Shown: positions 9,385 to 19,562, counted from the first letter of the stretch. The stretch: 64,000 nucleotides of DNA from Podocnemis expansa (GCA_007922195.1 ML682227.1:446881-510880), one strand, 5' to 3'. A program made the numbers and translations. The notes: generated from the sequence alone by a model not told the origin.

Positions 9385-10704
9385 ATGGGTCAGAGGGAAA
9401 CTAAGGTAATTACAGACAGTCTGCTGGACTGGACTTTGAAACATTGGAAGGAATTGGGAGGAAAGGGACTGAACAAGAAAAAGGCTGCTAAGCTGTGTAT
9501 TCTTAAGTGGCCAAGCTGTACTCGTAGAAATTCTGCTTTGCAATGGCCCCCTATGGGCACTTTTGATATGAACAAGGTGCTTTATCTTGGGGAAATATTG
9601 TCAAATTCGTTCCCAGGACATTTGAATTATTTTTATGTCTGGTATGAGGCTCTGTCTAAGCATTTGCCACCTGCTATCAGGGAGGACAATAGTAGTTTGT
9701 CTGTGGAGGGACAGTCCACCTCCAGTACATTGTTTCAGAAGCAAACAAAAGGTGTCTCTCATGATCTGGCTGTGGAGGGGGTTGTTGGTCCCGACCCTAA
9801 CCCAGCTCCGGGAGGGGGATTCCTGATCTCTGGTACAGGAGCATCAGAGACAGCAGAAACTGGGTGTGTTACTCTTAGCAAAACCCAGAAGGCAACCCCA
9901 CCTGCCAGCGAGAACTCTGTGAAGGGAGAATCTGCCTCAAATACATTGTCTCAGTCTCTCCTGGCTGAGGGAAAAAGCTTTCCAGCAGGAGCTCAGGCTT
10001 CTGATGCCTATTGTGATCAAATTCCTGTAGTAGAAAGATGTGAAAGTAGCCTGAGGGAATCATCTCAGCAAGGATCCCTGTCTGTAGCCCCATCTACCAG
10101 TCTGTGTGTTGAGGAAGGTGAAAACAATTCTGATTGCCAAAGTGTTTTACATGAAAATGAATTTACTGACTTGGTTTTTCAAACATCTAGTGCTGCAAAT
10201 ACCTTGGAAAAGTTTCTTGCATTTAATCTGTGTTTTGAAAAAACAGTGGTAACAACATCCGATTGCATTCATGAAGCTAAACCTGTAAGTGAACAGATAG
10301 TGCCTCACGCTACAGATAATGTCTCAAACATGGAAAGGGGAACAGAGCAGCTTTTACTCCTAAATGCTTTGAAAGCTTCATGCAGTCTCCTTGTCACTTC
10401 AGGTACAACTGGGAATATGGGGAATGCAACTTTGGGAACTGAATATCAGAATCCTATTTGTAAGATGCTAACTGAAGTGTTTGGTGTAACTCTCAGACAG
10501 AGTCCAGACTTGAAATTGTCCATGAGTAAAAATCTGAAAATTCCTATGCAAGCTAGTGTCTGGTTTCTTGCAATTTACCTGACTGATTGGGGTGGGAAAA
10601 TTTACCCACCAGACTTACAGCTGCTGGCAAGGCAGACACACAGACACAGAGAATGGATTATGTTACCAGAGAGTCCAGGCTTTCTGGTCAAGGCAAAGGG
10701 TTAA
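9385..10704 (+). CDS. ERV Gag-like protein: matrix head fused to an unassigned tail
   Basis: This is an intact 439-codon ORF directly after the leader. The start is supported by the position and by Met-Gly-Gln, a typical Gag N-terminus with Gly2 available for myristoylation. Residues 1 to about 100 follow the gammaretroviral matrix pattern: a 'LKHWKE' segment, a Trp-Pro pair near residue 48 and again near 58, 'GTF' and 'PGH', then a Tyr/Trp-rich segment. Residues from about 105 to 390 are rich in Ser, Thr, Glu and Asn and resemble no capsid I know: no major homology region and no zinc knuckle. The last 50 residues are more hydrophobic, then Arg/His-rich. Loss of capsid and nucleocapsid should prevent particle assembly on its own. 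An accessory or dominant-negative role is possible but unproven. Confidence 0.7.
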   Translation: MGQRETKVITDSLLDWTLKHWKELGGKGLNKKKAAKLCILKWPSCTRRNSALQWPPMGTFDMNKVLYLGEILSNSFPGHLNYFYVWYEALSKHLPPAIREDNSSLSVEGQSTSSTLFQKQTKGVSHDLAVEGVVGPDPNPAPGGGFLISGTGASETAETGCVTLSKTQKATPPASENSVKGESASNTLSQSLLAEGKSFPAGAQASDAYCDQIPVVERCESSLRESSQQGSLSVAPSTSLCVEEGENNSDCQSVLHENEFTDLVFQTSSAANTLEKFLAFNLCFEKTVVTTSDCIHEAKPVSEQIVPHATDNVSNMERGTEQLLLLNALKASCSLLVTSGTTGNMGNATLGTEYQNPICKMLTEVFGVTLRQSPDLKLSMSKNLKIPMQASVWFLAIYLTDWGGKIYPPDLQLLARQTHRHREWIMLPESPGFLVKAKG

Positions 10705-10990
10705 ATCAACCTTGGAAACAGATTGCCAGAACAAAGGGTGTAATATAAACACATAAGCACCCATCTATCAAGACAATTAAATACTGATATTCTCTTAAGT
10801 GGTAACAATTAAATGTAACAACTATACAATCTTTGTAGTTAACAGTAATGGCTGTAAACTCTTGGTAAAGTTTTGTAAATTATTAAAATAGTAATTGGGA
10901 AACTAAGACAGGCAGCCTCATGCTTTTCATGGTATAATTTTACAAGTTTTTGCAGGTTTTGCCTCTGCATTACATAGTTCCTAAACCTCC
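10705..10990. other. ERV internal non-coding spacer
   Basis: AT-rich sequence between the Gag-like ORF and the T-rich array. Stops occur in all plus-strand frames, and no trace of protease or polymerase is seen. Confidence 0.6.
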
Positions 10991-11385
10991 AACAGTTTTT
11001 CTTTTATTATTTTTGTTTTATTGTTTGGTTTTTTTTATAACACAAACAGGTTTTTTCTTCTTTTATTATTATTTTTAGTTTGGTTTTTGTTTTTTTAATA
11101 ACAGGTTTTTTTTCTCTTGTTATTTTTGTTTCAGTTTTTGGTTTTTCATAACATTTTTTTCTTTTGTTATTTTTGTTTTATTCTTTCATTTTTCATAACA
11201 GTTTTTCCTTTTGTTATTATTTTTGCTTTGGTTTTTGCTTTTTTGCACCAACAGTTTTGTTTGTCTTTATTCTTTTGTTGTTGTTATTATTATTATTTTT
11301 TTGTTTTTTATAATCCTTCCACATTTTTTCTTTTGGTATTATTTTTTGCTTTGGTGTTTGGTTTTTAATAACACACTCTGTAACA
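10991..11385 (+). repeat. T-rich tandem array in the ERV
   Basis: Units of roughly 50-60 bases recur, built from 'ttttcttttgttatttttg' and a closing 'aataacag' or 'caacag'. The plus-strand frames here (for example 11117-11368) encode only Phe/Leu/Ile runs and are composition artefacts. Several units combine a long pyrimidine tract with a closing CAG, which resembles a series of 3' splice acceptors ahead of the Env remnant. Confidence 0.7.
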
Positions 11386-11942
11386 GCATGTATGGCTTCC
11401 CAATTAACAGCCTGCCAGCAATATATTTTCTTTAGATTTGTGTTGTCCTATAATCCAATCCTTTAGTGTTTTGCACATTTGTAGTAGTCCCATATTTTGT
11501 TAGCTTGTTATTTTATCCTATTGTAATTGTGTTGTGGTATTTCTTTTTGTTTCTTATTCTTTTTGCTTTATTTCAAGATTTAAGTCCCTCCATTGCCCAG
11601 GGGTGGAGTGCAGGACAAACGGAAGACTTTGTCACGGTATAGTAATAGTGGGCAATGGAGGCCTTAAGTGAACTGAGCTTCTGTACACCTAGGCTCAGCC
11701 CATGTTTTCCATTGGACTTTTTCCAGCCTCCATTTACAGCTGGTGCATGCAGTATGTTTTGCAGGTAAAAAAACATGATCCCTGAACAATAAACAGTCAG
11801 CAAACCCCACCACTGGATGTTCCACTCCACAAGGATGATAAGTAGATGACAGGCACCCCTCTGCTGAGGGAGGGGCTAACCAACGCTCCCCCAATACCGG
11901 AGCGAAGCAGGACCTGTAGCACCTGGCAGGTTAACCAACGCG
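11386..11942. other. ERV spacer before the Env remnant
   Basis: There is no recognisable coding sequence. A pyrimidine-rich stretch followed by 'tttgcaggtaaa' near 11757-11768 could act as an acceptor, donor or both. The short inverted words 'ctccattgccc' (11587) and 'gggcaatggag' (11650) can pair as a hairpin. Confidence 0.4.
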
Positions 11943-12053
11943 ATGGCACCCCTGAAATTTATTGGACTCCTTCTGATGTTTGGAGCCGTACAAAGAGGGG
12001 TGCAGGGGGGATGGACCACACCACTGCCATCTCCCCCTCCCTTTTGGCCTTAA
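11943..12053 (+). pseudogene. ERV env 5' remnant: signal peptide
   Basis: A 36-codon frame starts with Met-Ala-Pro-Leu-Lys and continues with a hydrophobic core (FIGLLLMFGAV) and small residues, which is a good secretion signal. It stops at 12051. The transmembrane-subunit remnant continues in another frame, so signal and anchor are now separated by a frame change, and almost the whole surface subunit has been deleted. The signal's place just before the TM remnant identifies it as the start of the old env. Confidence 0.6.
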
Positions 12054-12621
12054 CTGTTCCCTTTATAGACGAAAGATTACATGTGCCTTAGATAAATCTG
12101 TTAATCTAACCTGCCACATGATTGCTGCCCTTAACGATGAACAAGCCCAGCTCCGCCAGGCGGTACTACAGAACCGTCTCGCTCTGGACTATTTACTCCT
12201 TAAAACTGGACATGGATGCCATGAATTTGAGGGGCTGTGTTGTTTCAATCTCTCTGATAATTCCCAGGCTATTAAAGCAAGCCTGAAGGACCTCCGCAGA
12301 GTGGAGCAAGGTCTAACTGAGCACATCGAACAACACTGGTGGGACTGGCTCACTTCCTGGCTGCCGTCCGCCGCTTGGCTCCGCACCTTGCTCTTTTCTT
12401 TCCTTGGCATTGTATTTTTCCTGGTGGGTGGCTTATGCCTCCTCCAGTGCTGCTGTGGTCTCTTTCGGGAGATGGTCAGCACCTTGCGGAGGGGCACGAG
12501 CCCTCAACACTCTCACCACCGCAGACTTAGGTACCTCACCCATGCCAACAGACAACAGGGCACCCCCTTCCTCGAACTGCCCTCCCTAGGTCACGGGACC
12601 TCCTATGTGGAGGCCCCGTGA
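11980..12621 (+). pseudogene. ERV Env transmembrane-subunit remnant
   Basis: The open frame is 213 codons. From about residue 47 it reads as a gamma-type TM subunit: a heptad-like helix (residues 50-64), an immunosuppressive-domain-like segment (about 63-79), and the CX6CC motif at Cys80, Cys87 and Cys88. A second helix, a Trp-rich membrane-proximal stretch (119-133) and a hydrophobic anchor (about 133-158) with a Cys cluster follow, then a cytoplasmic tail. Sites matching N-X-S/T are visible near residues 42 and 90. The surface subunit, cleavage site and fusion peptide are missing, and the ATG at 11980 lies in a different frame from the signal peptide at 11943. Entry function is therefore not expected. 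The frame stays open up to the purine tract. Confidence 0.75.
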
Positions 12622-12631
12622 AAGGGGGGAT
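12621..12631 (+). other. ERV polypurine tract
   Basis: The run 'aaaggggggat' lies directly before the 3' LTR and is the expected plus-strand primer. It closely follows the stop of the Env remnant. Confidence 0.75.
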
Positions 12632-13046
12632 TGAAGGGGCATGAGTCAGCAGACTCCATTTTGGGTCCTGAGACACCATTTCAGGGACCCAGGGTAGTCA
12701 CATCTCACCTGTCCTCACCATCTCCAGGTTAGTCACATGGGCCCAGAAGCATCAGATGAGGTGATGCACCATATTAGGAAATAACCCTTCCCTGACCCAG
12801 GTGAGGTGACCAGCCATATAAGGTATACAGCCCCCGACCCTGAATTATGATTGGCTCTGTGCCTGCCTTACCCCTTTTCTGTAAACTGTACTATAAAACC
12901 CACTGTATTGTACCTCTCTGGGAGCTAGCTCCATGAGATCTGTGTAAGGTAATAAAGCATATATGCATTTGTGACCTCCTCTGTCTTTGTGTGTCTTGGG
13001 ACCACTTGGACCGACTCGGGGACTACCAGAGCTTTGTGCTCTAACA
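12632..13046 (+). repeat. ERV 3' LTR
   Basis: The 415-bp copy matches the 5' LTR with no difference seen by eye and is followed by the duplication ggtg. Equality over the full length implies little time since insertion. Confidence 0.9.
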
Positions 13047-13295
13047 GGTGCATGGCAGTTCGAACTCAGTGAGTTTGAATTGACATGGCCACACTGGGTC
13101 AATTTGAAATACTGGGTTTGAATTGACCCTGACTTCAAAGTCAAATGAGGTTTGACTAATTCAAAGTCAGCTTTCCTCAGTTCACACTGAGGCATTCCTC
13201 AGTTCAAATTGAGGAAACCTAGAGTACCCATGCACTTAATTGAATTTGAATTGATTTTCCTCAATTCGAATTCAAGTCTAAGTGTAGACATGCCC

Positions 13296-15997
13296 CTAGA
13301 GTCTTGGCCCCTGATCTTTCTTGCCAAATTCCAAGGTGGTATTTACATCTGTCACCCTGAAATGCTCCCTCGCAGTTTCAACTAGAGAAGGTGATCTTCA
13401 CTTCTTGTCCTAAACTATCATGTTGCACTGCTGATATGGAATGGGTGCTGTATTCCCTCTCCAAAACAAGTAGTGTTTTGGGGGTAGTTGCAGCAATCCC
13501 ACTAGGAACACGCTGTCTGAAAATCCCTACGGGGCTATAAGATGTTACATAAAGAAAAGACCTTGTTATTTATTTATAATCCTGTTTAGCTGAGAGCATT
13601 CATCAGCCAGTCAGTACATGGAATCCTCCAGGTCCATGTTCCAGTTTCATTGGCCTGCCTTGTTTTATTAACACTGTGCTGAATTCCCATCATCAGTGAA
13701 AGGAAGAAGCTGGGGCTCCGAGAAACACATCTTGGGGGCTGATGACAGCCGGCGCCAGCCTCGTTTTCAGTGAAAATGTCTGAGGAGGGGTTGAAGACTG
13801 TGAGAGCTCTGACACACTGACAGTTGTCAGATCCAGCTAAATGGCTTATATCTGCCACCTTGCTGTCCAATAGGATGTGGCATGAAATATCATTTGAATC
13901 AGACAAAAAAATTTCCATGTACTTTCCTGCCTCCTTTCTAGATCTTAGATTATCTTCCAGCTGAGTCCAATGGCACCAGGAAAGCAAAAAGGCAGAGAGC
14001 CCTCTCTCTGTACTCATCTTACTCAGCTGCCACCAGATGGGACCTGCCCTGTTTAAAATCCAACATTAATCATCTTTCAACAGCATCATCTGGTCTGGAA
14101 TGACATATAGTGTTGCCACAGGAATACAACCAGAAAGCAGGTAGGCAACAGAAGGACAACCTGAATGGAACTGGAATGTGGTACCCTAAGCATATTCAGG
14201 AGCAATGGTGCTGCAGACCTAAGCTCTTGCAGGAGAAAGCTTTGTTGAGCTAACATCAGCCCTGGTAAAGAAGGAAGGAAGTTCAGCTCAGTTCTTTAGA
14301 GAACTACATCACTGCTTGGAAGCAAAAAAAGAACTTTTTTTTTACAGTCCAGTCCCTTGACCATTTTTTTGGTATCAGAAGGGCAAAATAATTAATTCTA
14401 TATCTCAGTTCAGTTCTTTTTTGGAGGGAACATTGCACTTGTTTTTCATGAAAGAGCACCTGGAAGTGACTGTAACTTTAACCAGGTATTTTGAAAAGAA
14501 TCAAAAACTAGTTTTGGGAAAAGTGATCCTGGGTAATAAACATCCTAAGGCATGAAACAGCACTTCTCCCTCATCTGTAGGAGTCAGTAGAAAATATCAC
14601 TTTATAGCTCCAAAGTGCTTTGCAACATTAACTAATTTATTGGAAGGAAGCTTCATATAAAGCAGATTTTTGGTCGAGTTTATTATTTTAGGCTTTTTTA
14701 GAAACTTCTATTTGAAATTGTTTTCAGTCTTTCTTCATCTGATGTTGCAGAAGGCTAATGCCAGTTAACATTTTAACTCCTGGCCTGGAATCTCAATTTT
14801 CTTCAAATCACATAACAAGTGAGCTGTAGCAGTTAAGGTAAGGTGATTTAATGCTGTTGGTTTCTTTTTGTTTGCAGATTGAATTTTATTCAGATCATTG
14901 TTAAAAATATTGTTATCTATTTTTTCAGATGCAGAAGCAATTGAATATTATTGTCTCTTATTGCACTGGGTTGGCAGAAAAAATATCCACAGTGCTTTAA
15001 AATGTTTTCCCCCTAAATGCTCAAAACAAGAAAACATCTACACTATCCCATGAAGAAAATGTCATTTTAAATTACAATTTAAATTAAAGGAAGCCTGTTT
15101 TTTTTTTCAAATGTTCCCCCTCCACACACACACAAATGAGGAAGATTAACAGAGTTTGAAGTGGCATTTAGAGAAGTGGCAAGATGATTCTGTTATTGCA
15201 GCCATGCAATTCTTTAGAGCTTACTCAGTGCAAAATCTAGTCCTTACTTTGCAGTGCTCGGCATAATCCTTCTTCCTTAGGAATCAGGCAAAGATGTCCA
15301 TTCATTTCAGTGAATGCAGGGTCTATTCTCTTCCCTCCGGTTTAAATCCTTTCTGGTCCCTTTAACTCCATTCTCCTCCCCCTACAGATGCAGTACTGTT
15401 GCTTGCCCACAGGGGAATGTATTAGTAGCTCTATTTTTGCTGACATAGGCACATGAAATGCTGATGTTGTGCGGCCAATGGCCTGACAGATGGGATCGGG
15501 AGGATGGATGAGGCATTTGCAAGGAAAGAAAGTGGGTCAGAAGGGGCAAGAAATAGCAAGAGTCTCTTTCTTTTTTGAGAAAACAAAGACTAGTCCTTGT
15601 GGGGGTGGAGGTGGAAACAGGAGATGAAAGGATAAAGCAGTACTGGAAAATGTAATCCTTATGTGTTTATTTATTTGTTTTTTAAAACATCAGGACCATA
15701 AATCTCACAGCTTGACATGCAAACACAGGTACACCTGTAAATACACGTGTATCCACCTGCATTCACATGCACTATGAAGAGAAAATTAGTTCCTATAAAT
15801 CAGATGAGGAAAAAATGAGTAGGTAAAGTCAATATGCCAAATTTTGACTTTCTTTGTTTTGGCATAAATCATAGTGCAGAACTCCAGCAGCAGAAAAGAG
15901 CCCCGGGAGCTAAGAAGCCACAAACTTTCCTCCTCCAGTGAGTACCCTCCAGGAAGGTGGCCTGCTCAGAGTGGCTGGAGGCTGCTTTAATTTAGCG
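13296..15997. other. Gene-free unique stretch
   Basis: I see no gene or named repeat in these 2.7 kb. The longest frame (13586-14017, minus, 143 codons) lacks any family resemblance, and other frames are interrupted. A CA-rich tract near 15120 and a few T runs are the only simple sequences. Confidence 0.5.
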
Positions 15998-17048
15998 TGG
16001 AACCCTTCTGCCAGGGTGAGATCGCAGAACGAGGGCTGGGTTCTGTATCTAGGCGTTTCCAAATAATGTACAGCATCAACTGGCTCAAGGCCCCACCCAC
16101 TTCTGGGAAATCCTGCACCTTATTGTGGGTACCCCAAATGTGTAATGTTTCCTCACTTGCAAACATGGGTTCAAGTGTAGCATGCAGAACTTTTAATTGT
16201 AATAAAGAGAATGTGAAGATATAAAAGCAAAAATCAACACTGATTTGGATAATCAGTGCAGAAACAAGATTCCCACCAAAAGCCCACACAGCATAACACA
16301 GCGTATGAACTCAACAGCAAAACCAACACTGATCTGGAAAATCAGTGTAGAACAAGATTCCCAACAAATTCCAGAGAATGTAGGGAATGTCTCTCCAGCT
16401 CCACCCCCTGGTCACTCAGACTGTCCAGCCTCTGCTGTTTACCAGCACCACCTGCTCGTGACTCTAGCTCTCTGCTCTTCAGTGATTTCACCTCAGAGAG
16501 AGAAAATTTCCTCTTTCAGTGATTTTAGCTGTTAGAGAGTCACAGCCCGCACAATTTTAGCTCTTAAATACTGCAAACAGCTTTTCTAATCAAAATAACA
16601 AAAGAAATGCTCCTCAAGAAGCCTGGCTACTGATATGTCCTTTGACAGTGGGATAGAGGTTGAGGCAGTACTTCAGTCATCACTTTAAATGACATAATGC
16701 TAAGCCTCACCCATTTCTGCTTTTGTCAGGCTGAAAACAGAGCGTTGGTCCTTCTTTCCAGTTCCTTATTGCTAATGGTGGCTTTTCACCCTTCAACTAA
16801 ACTAAACAGAGTTTGAACAATTAAAAGAGTAGTATATTATAAAAGACAGTATTTCATGCTTCTTTTCAGTAAAATTGTAGGTATTGACAGATTTGTGACC
16901 AAATCAACCTAAATACCGTTAACCACCATGCCCTGCACCCACTATGCTAATACCTAATTGTGCTAATACAAATACAAAACCCATGCAGTTTAGTTGCCCC
17001 CCCCCACCCTTAGAAGCTGTTAGGCACAGCTTCTAGACCTGTCTTACA
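15998..17048 (+). repeat. LTR-like dispersed repeat, copy 1
   Basis: The segment runs from 'tggaacccttctgccagg' to 'cctgtcttaca' and matches 20833-21984 throughout at perhaps three quarters identity. TG...CA ends, about 1 kb length and an aataaa (16201) suggest a solo LTR, but I found no target duplication. An internal duplication ('aatcagtg..aacaagattccc') occurs at about 16251 and 16341. The two small frames over 16245-16535 are by-products. Confidence 0.55.
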
Positions 17049-18548
17049 AGGATATACTCTCAGTGGCTTCTACTTCTGAAGATATTACAGAGCCCTAGCT
17101 GTAAACTGAAGCAGCTCCCTGTTCTTCAGTATAACCCCAAGAGGGATGATGTTTGACCTGACCTCCTCTGCAGTGAATCTTTTCTGGGGTGTAAGGACTT
17201 TACACTAGTTTCGCTATATTTGGCCCAAGAGTGACTTTATGTGGGTTCTACATTTTGAAACTGGCCTGGGCTTTGGACAAAGAGAATCCAGTTATTGCAT
17301 TTCTCTGACTCTTAGTAGCGTCTTGAGTTGGCTCAAGTCCTTCCAACCTAGTAGGTAAGCAGAGAAACACCTACAATAGGTGCAAGATAGAGAAAATTTA
17401 ACTGTTCCCAGAGTTCAACACACATACACCTTGCTTCATTGCTGTCTCCTCTGCATGGCACATCTTTCTAGCTCATGCTTGTCAGCCTCCCATCCTCTTT
17501 TAACTGAAAAACCACTACAAGTGCCCTTCTTCCCATGATGGCCACAAACATAAAACCAACAAATAATAAATATATAACACTAAATTTAAAATAATAGAAA
17601 TATCAAACTGGACTTCTGGGTTCCTCAATGCCTTCTCTTTTCTGTCTGTCTTTGATGGCTGCCGTATACAAGGACTTTCTATTTATTTATTTGTCATATA
17701 AATAGTCAATTTTTTAAAAATAAGAAATATAAATAATAATTTACCAGTTCTGATTGCTCTGATCTCACAATTCAAGCAAGATCCATCCGGCTCATGCTTG
17801 GATGCTACAAACTCAGGATGCTACAAGAGATGATGGTGTTATAAGAGAACAATCCAGTTATACTAGGAGGCAGCGTAGAGCAGGAAATGGTGCAGCTAAC
17901 TAAGCACCTTCAGCCTGTACTGATCCCAGTGCCACAGTATTGACTCAGTGAATTCTGTGTCTTAGAAGAGATTCTGTGTATGCGTGCGTGCGCGCGTGTG
18001 CACGCGCATGCATGTGCTCAGTAAATCATTGTATTTATACATTCGACAAGCCAACAGGCACCTGTGAGAGTACCCCATTTGAAGTCCAGTGGAGATAATT
18101 ATTTTCCCATTGTTTCGGGGAACTAAAAAAGTTATTTTTGAGGTTCTGTCTTGGGGCTTTTCTGTAGTGAGGCTGGTACTGAATATTTTCAGCAGTCCAC
18201 CCCATAAGACAGTTGCATTTCAATGTGTGACAGAACGATTTGTCTGTAAATTCCTTTGGAAGTCCTTTTGGATTGAAAGATCTTATATTTTGTCACTGAC
18301 GTTTTCTCTTTCCTTTCCTGGTTAACAATATGATGCTGGAGAAGATGGATTTCTCAGACCCTCTCTGGGGTGAAGATTGTGACCAAGAATCTGTAGTGTT
18401 TTAGGGGAAATTATAATCCAGTAATAAGAGGCAGCATATTCAGAGCTGCATAAGGAGTCTTTATTGAAAGAGAACTGAGAGAGAGAGGACCCGACAGACA
18501 GGTTTCCCTGGCACCTAAACAACCCTCCCATTTATCACTATGAGAACC
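17049..18548. other. Gene-free stretch
   Basis: No gene is recognised. It includes an alternating purine-pyrimidine tract at 17976-18015 (GT, GC and CA repeats) that could adopt Z-DNA. The remainder is unassigned AT-rich sequence. Confidence 0.5.
17976..18015. repeat. Alternating GT/GC tract
   Basis: Alternating purine-pyrimidine sequence, 'gtgtatgcgtgcgtgcgcgc' and onward, followed by 'gtgtgcacgcgcatgcatgt'. No gene is associated with it. Confidence 0.7.
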
Positions 18549-18639
18549 CCAATGACCTTAGGTAGTCCAAAACACCACAGAATCCTTCACTGGGAATGAC
18601 CTCCAAGGAGATTGCTGCCTCCTGGACAACCCAACCCCA

Positions 18640-18926
18640 ATGTCAGAGAAGGAGAAAATGCCACGCCGGGGGGGGGGCTGGGAGGGAGCAGCCAATGTGC
18701 AGCATCTGAGCCGGGAAGAGAAACAGTGGAGCAGGAGGGCAACTCAGAACTACCACTCAGCTCAAGCTACCTGGGAGAGGAACCAGATAGAGGCATTCAA
18801 CATGGCTTATGGGGAGCTCTGGCAGTTGCTGCCCACTCTGCCCCCAACAAGAAATTCTCAAAGATTGAGATCCCCCAGCTGGCCATCTGCTAGATCTCCT
18901 ACCTCAGTCATGTTCTGGATGTGTAG
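18640..18926 (+). pseudogene. NHLH1/NHLH2-type neuronal bHLH pseudogene
   Basis: The translated frame carries the signature of the NHLH (HEN, NSCL) family of neuronal basic helix-loop-helix transcription factors. 'VQHLSREEK' is followed by a degraded basic region (RRAT.NY.SA.AT.ER), then helix 1 and loop (EAFNMAYGEL, LLPTLPP), helix 2 (KFSKIEI.QLAIC) and the family's exact C-terminus (ISYL.HVLDV stop at 18924-18926). A one-base loss near 18846 shifts the frame inside the loop, and a TAG at 18891-18893 interrupts helix 2. Several basic-region arginines are replaced. Intact family members have about 133-135 codons, so the original start would lie near 18520-18550, where the reading is too decayed to place. 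No introns are seen, but the coding part of the family is compact, so retrocopy and duplicate cannot be separated. I infer a dead gene copy. Confidence 0.75.
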
Positions 18927-19454
18927 GGAGTGGTGCAGATGGAAAAGGAGCGACACACATGAGTTAGAAGAGATGGGGAGCACTTTTTTTTCTTCCGTTT
19001 GGCTCTGTCTGTATTTGTCAACAAGGCCATAACCAATCACAGTCAAGATCAGAGACAGCAGCAAGAAGGAAGGGTTTTATTTTATAAAACTACCTGGAGG
19101 CTTTATTCAAATGGTTCTGATTTAGAATTGGCATTATTTATCCTTAGTTTCTAGTCAAGTGCAGTTACAATCAGAAAAGTGATTGTAAAAATGACATTGT
19201 AGAGATTGCAGTCACTCGCCACAGTGCTGCTTAGAAAATTTCCACTGAAACAAAATGTAGATGACTAATGAAAAAGATTTTATGTGACTTTTTTCCCCCT
19301 GTTCTCTCATTTATGGCATATTTACATTAGTGAAACTCTACTGACTTCAGCTGGGTTACTCCTGACATACACCAGTGCTGGAGCAGAATCAGACCCTATA
19401 TTTCCCCATCAAACCTATTTCAACTTATAAGTCTCTCAAAATCCAACCAAATTC
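18927..19454. other. Unassigned stretch
   Basis: It follows the pseudogene stop. No poly-A tail or target duplication that would prove retroposition is obvious. The frames are short. Confidence 0.45.
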
Positions 19455-19562
19455 CAAAAGGGTAGCTGTGTCAATCCAGTTCAGCAAAACAAACAACGAG
19501 TCTTCTAGCACTTTTAAAGATTAACAAATTTATTTAAAGCATGAGCTTTCATCCAGTCCAGC
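19455..19562 (-). repeat. Rep-T interspersed repeat, copy 2
   Basis: It contains 'ggtagctgtgtcaatccag', 'ttcagcaaaacaaacaacg' and 'aaagattaacaaatttattt', the reverse sense of copy 1. It is non-coding. Confidence 0.65.

Larger units (their letters stand above)
8378..13046 (+). mobile_element. Non-autonomous gamma-type ERV, complete LTR to LTR
   Basis: The unit is 4,669 bp. It has two 415-bp LTRs that begin TGAAGG and end TAACA, a 4-bp target duplication 'ggtg' (8374-8377 and 13047-13050), a proline-tRNA primer site and a purine tract before the 3' LTR. A 4-bp duplication and a proline primer fit gammaretrovirus-like (class I) ERVs. In order it contains a leader with tandem repeats, a Gag-like ORF, a T-rich repeat array and an Env remnant. 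I see no capsid, nucleocapsid, protease, reverse transcriptase or integrase, so movement must have depended on another virus. I found no difference between the LTRs by eye, so insertion should be recent. Confidence 0.9.
7392..13295. mobile_element. MITE with TTCGAATT-type interior, split by an ERV
   Basis: The left arm starts 'ggctgtgtctacactta' and the right arm ends 'taagtgtagacatgccc', an inverted repeat shared by the MITEs of this window that begin 'ggntatgtctacact'. Both arms carry the same type of interior, with repeated 'ttcgaatt' and 'ttcaaattga' words. Between them, at 8378-13046, sits the ERV, flanked by the 4-bp duplication ggtg, so the two arms (7392-8377 and 13051-13295) were one unit before the ERV arrived. 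The left arm carries a GC-rich block (7690-8370) that gives large overlapping frames on both strands; I regard these as composition artefacts. Confidence 0.7.

Noticed and set aside
11117..11435. Phe/Leu-rich ORFs that look like membrane proteins
   Set aside because: They are translations of the T-rich tandem array in the ERV. Every frame gives hydrophobic low-complexity sequence.
13586..14017. 143-codon minus-strand ORF
   Set aside because: No motif, no supporting neighbour and no obvious codon bias. A frame of this size is expected by chance in 64 kb.
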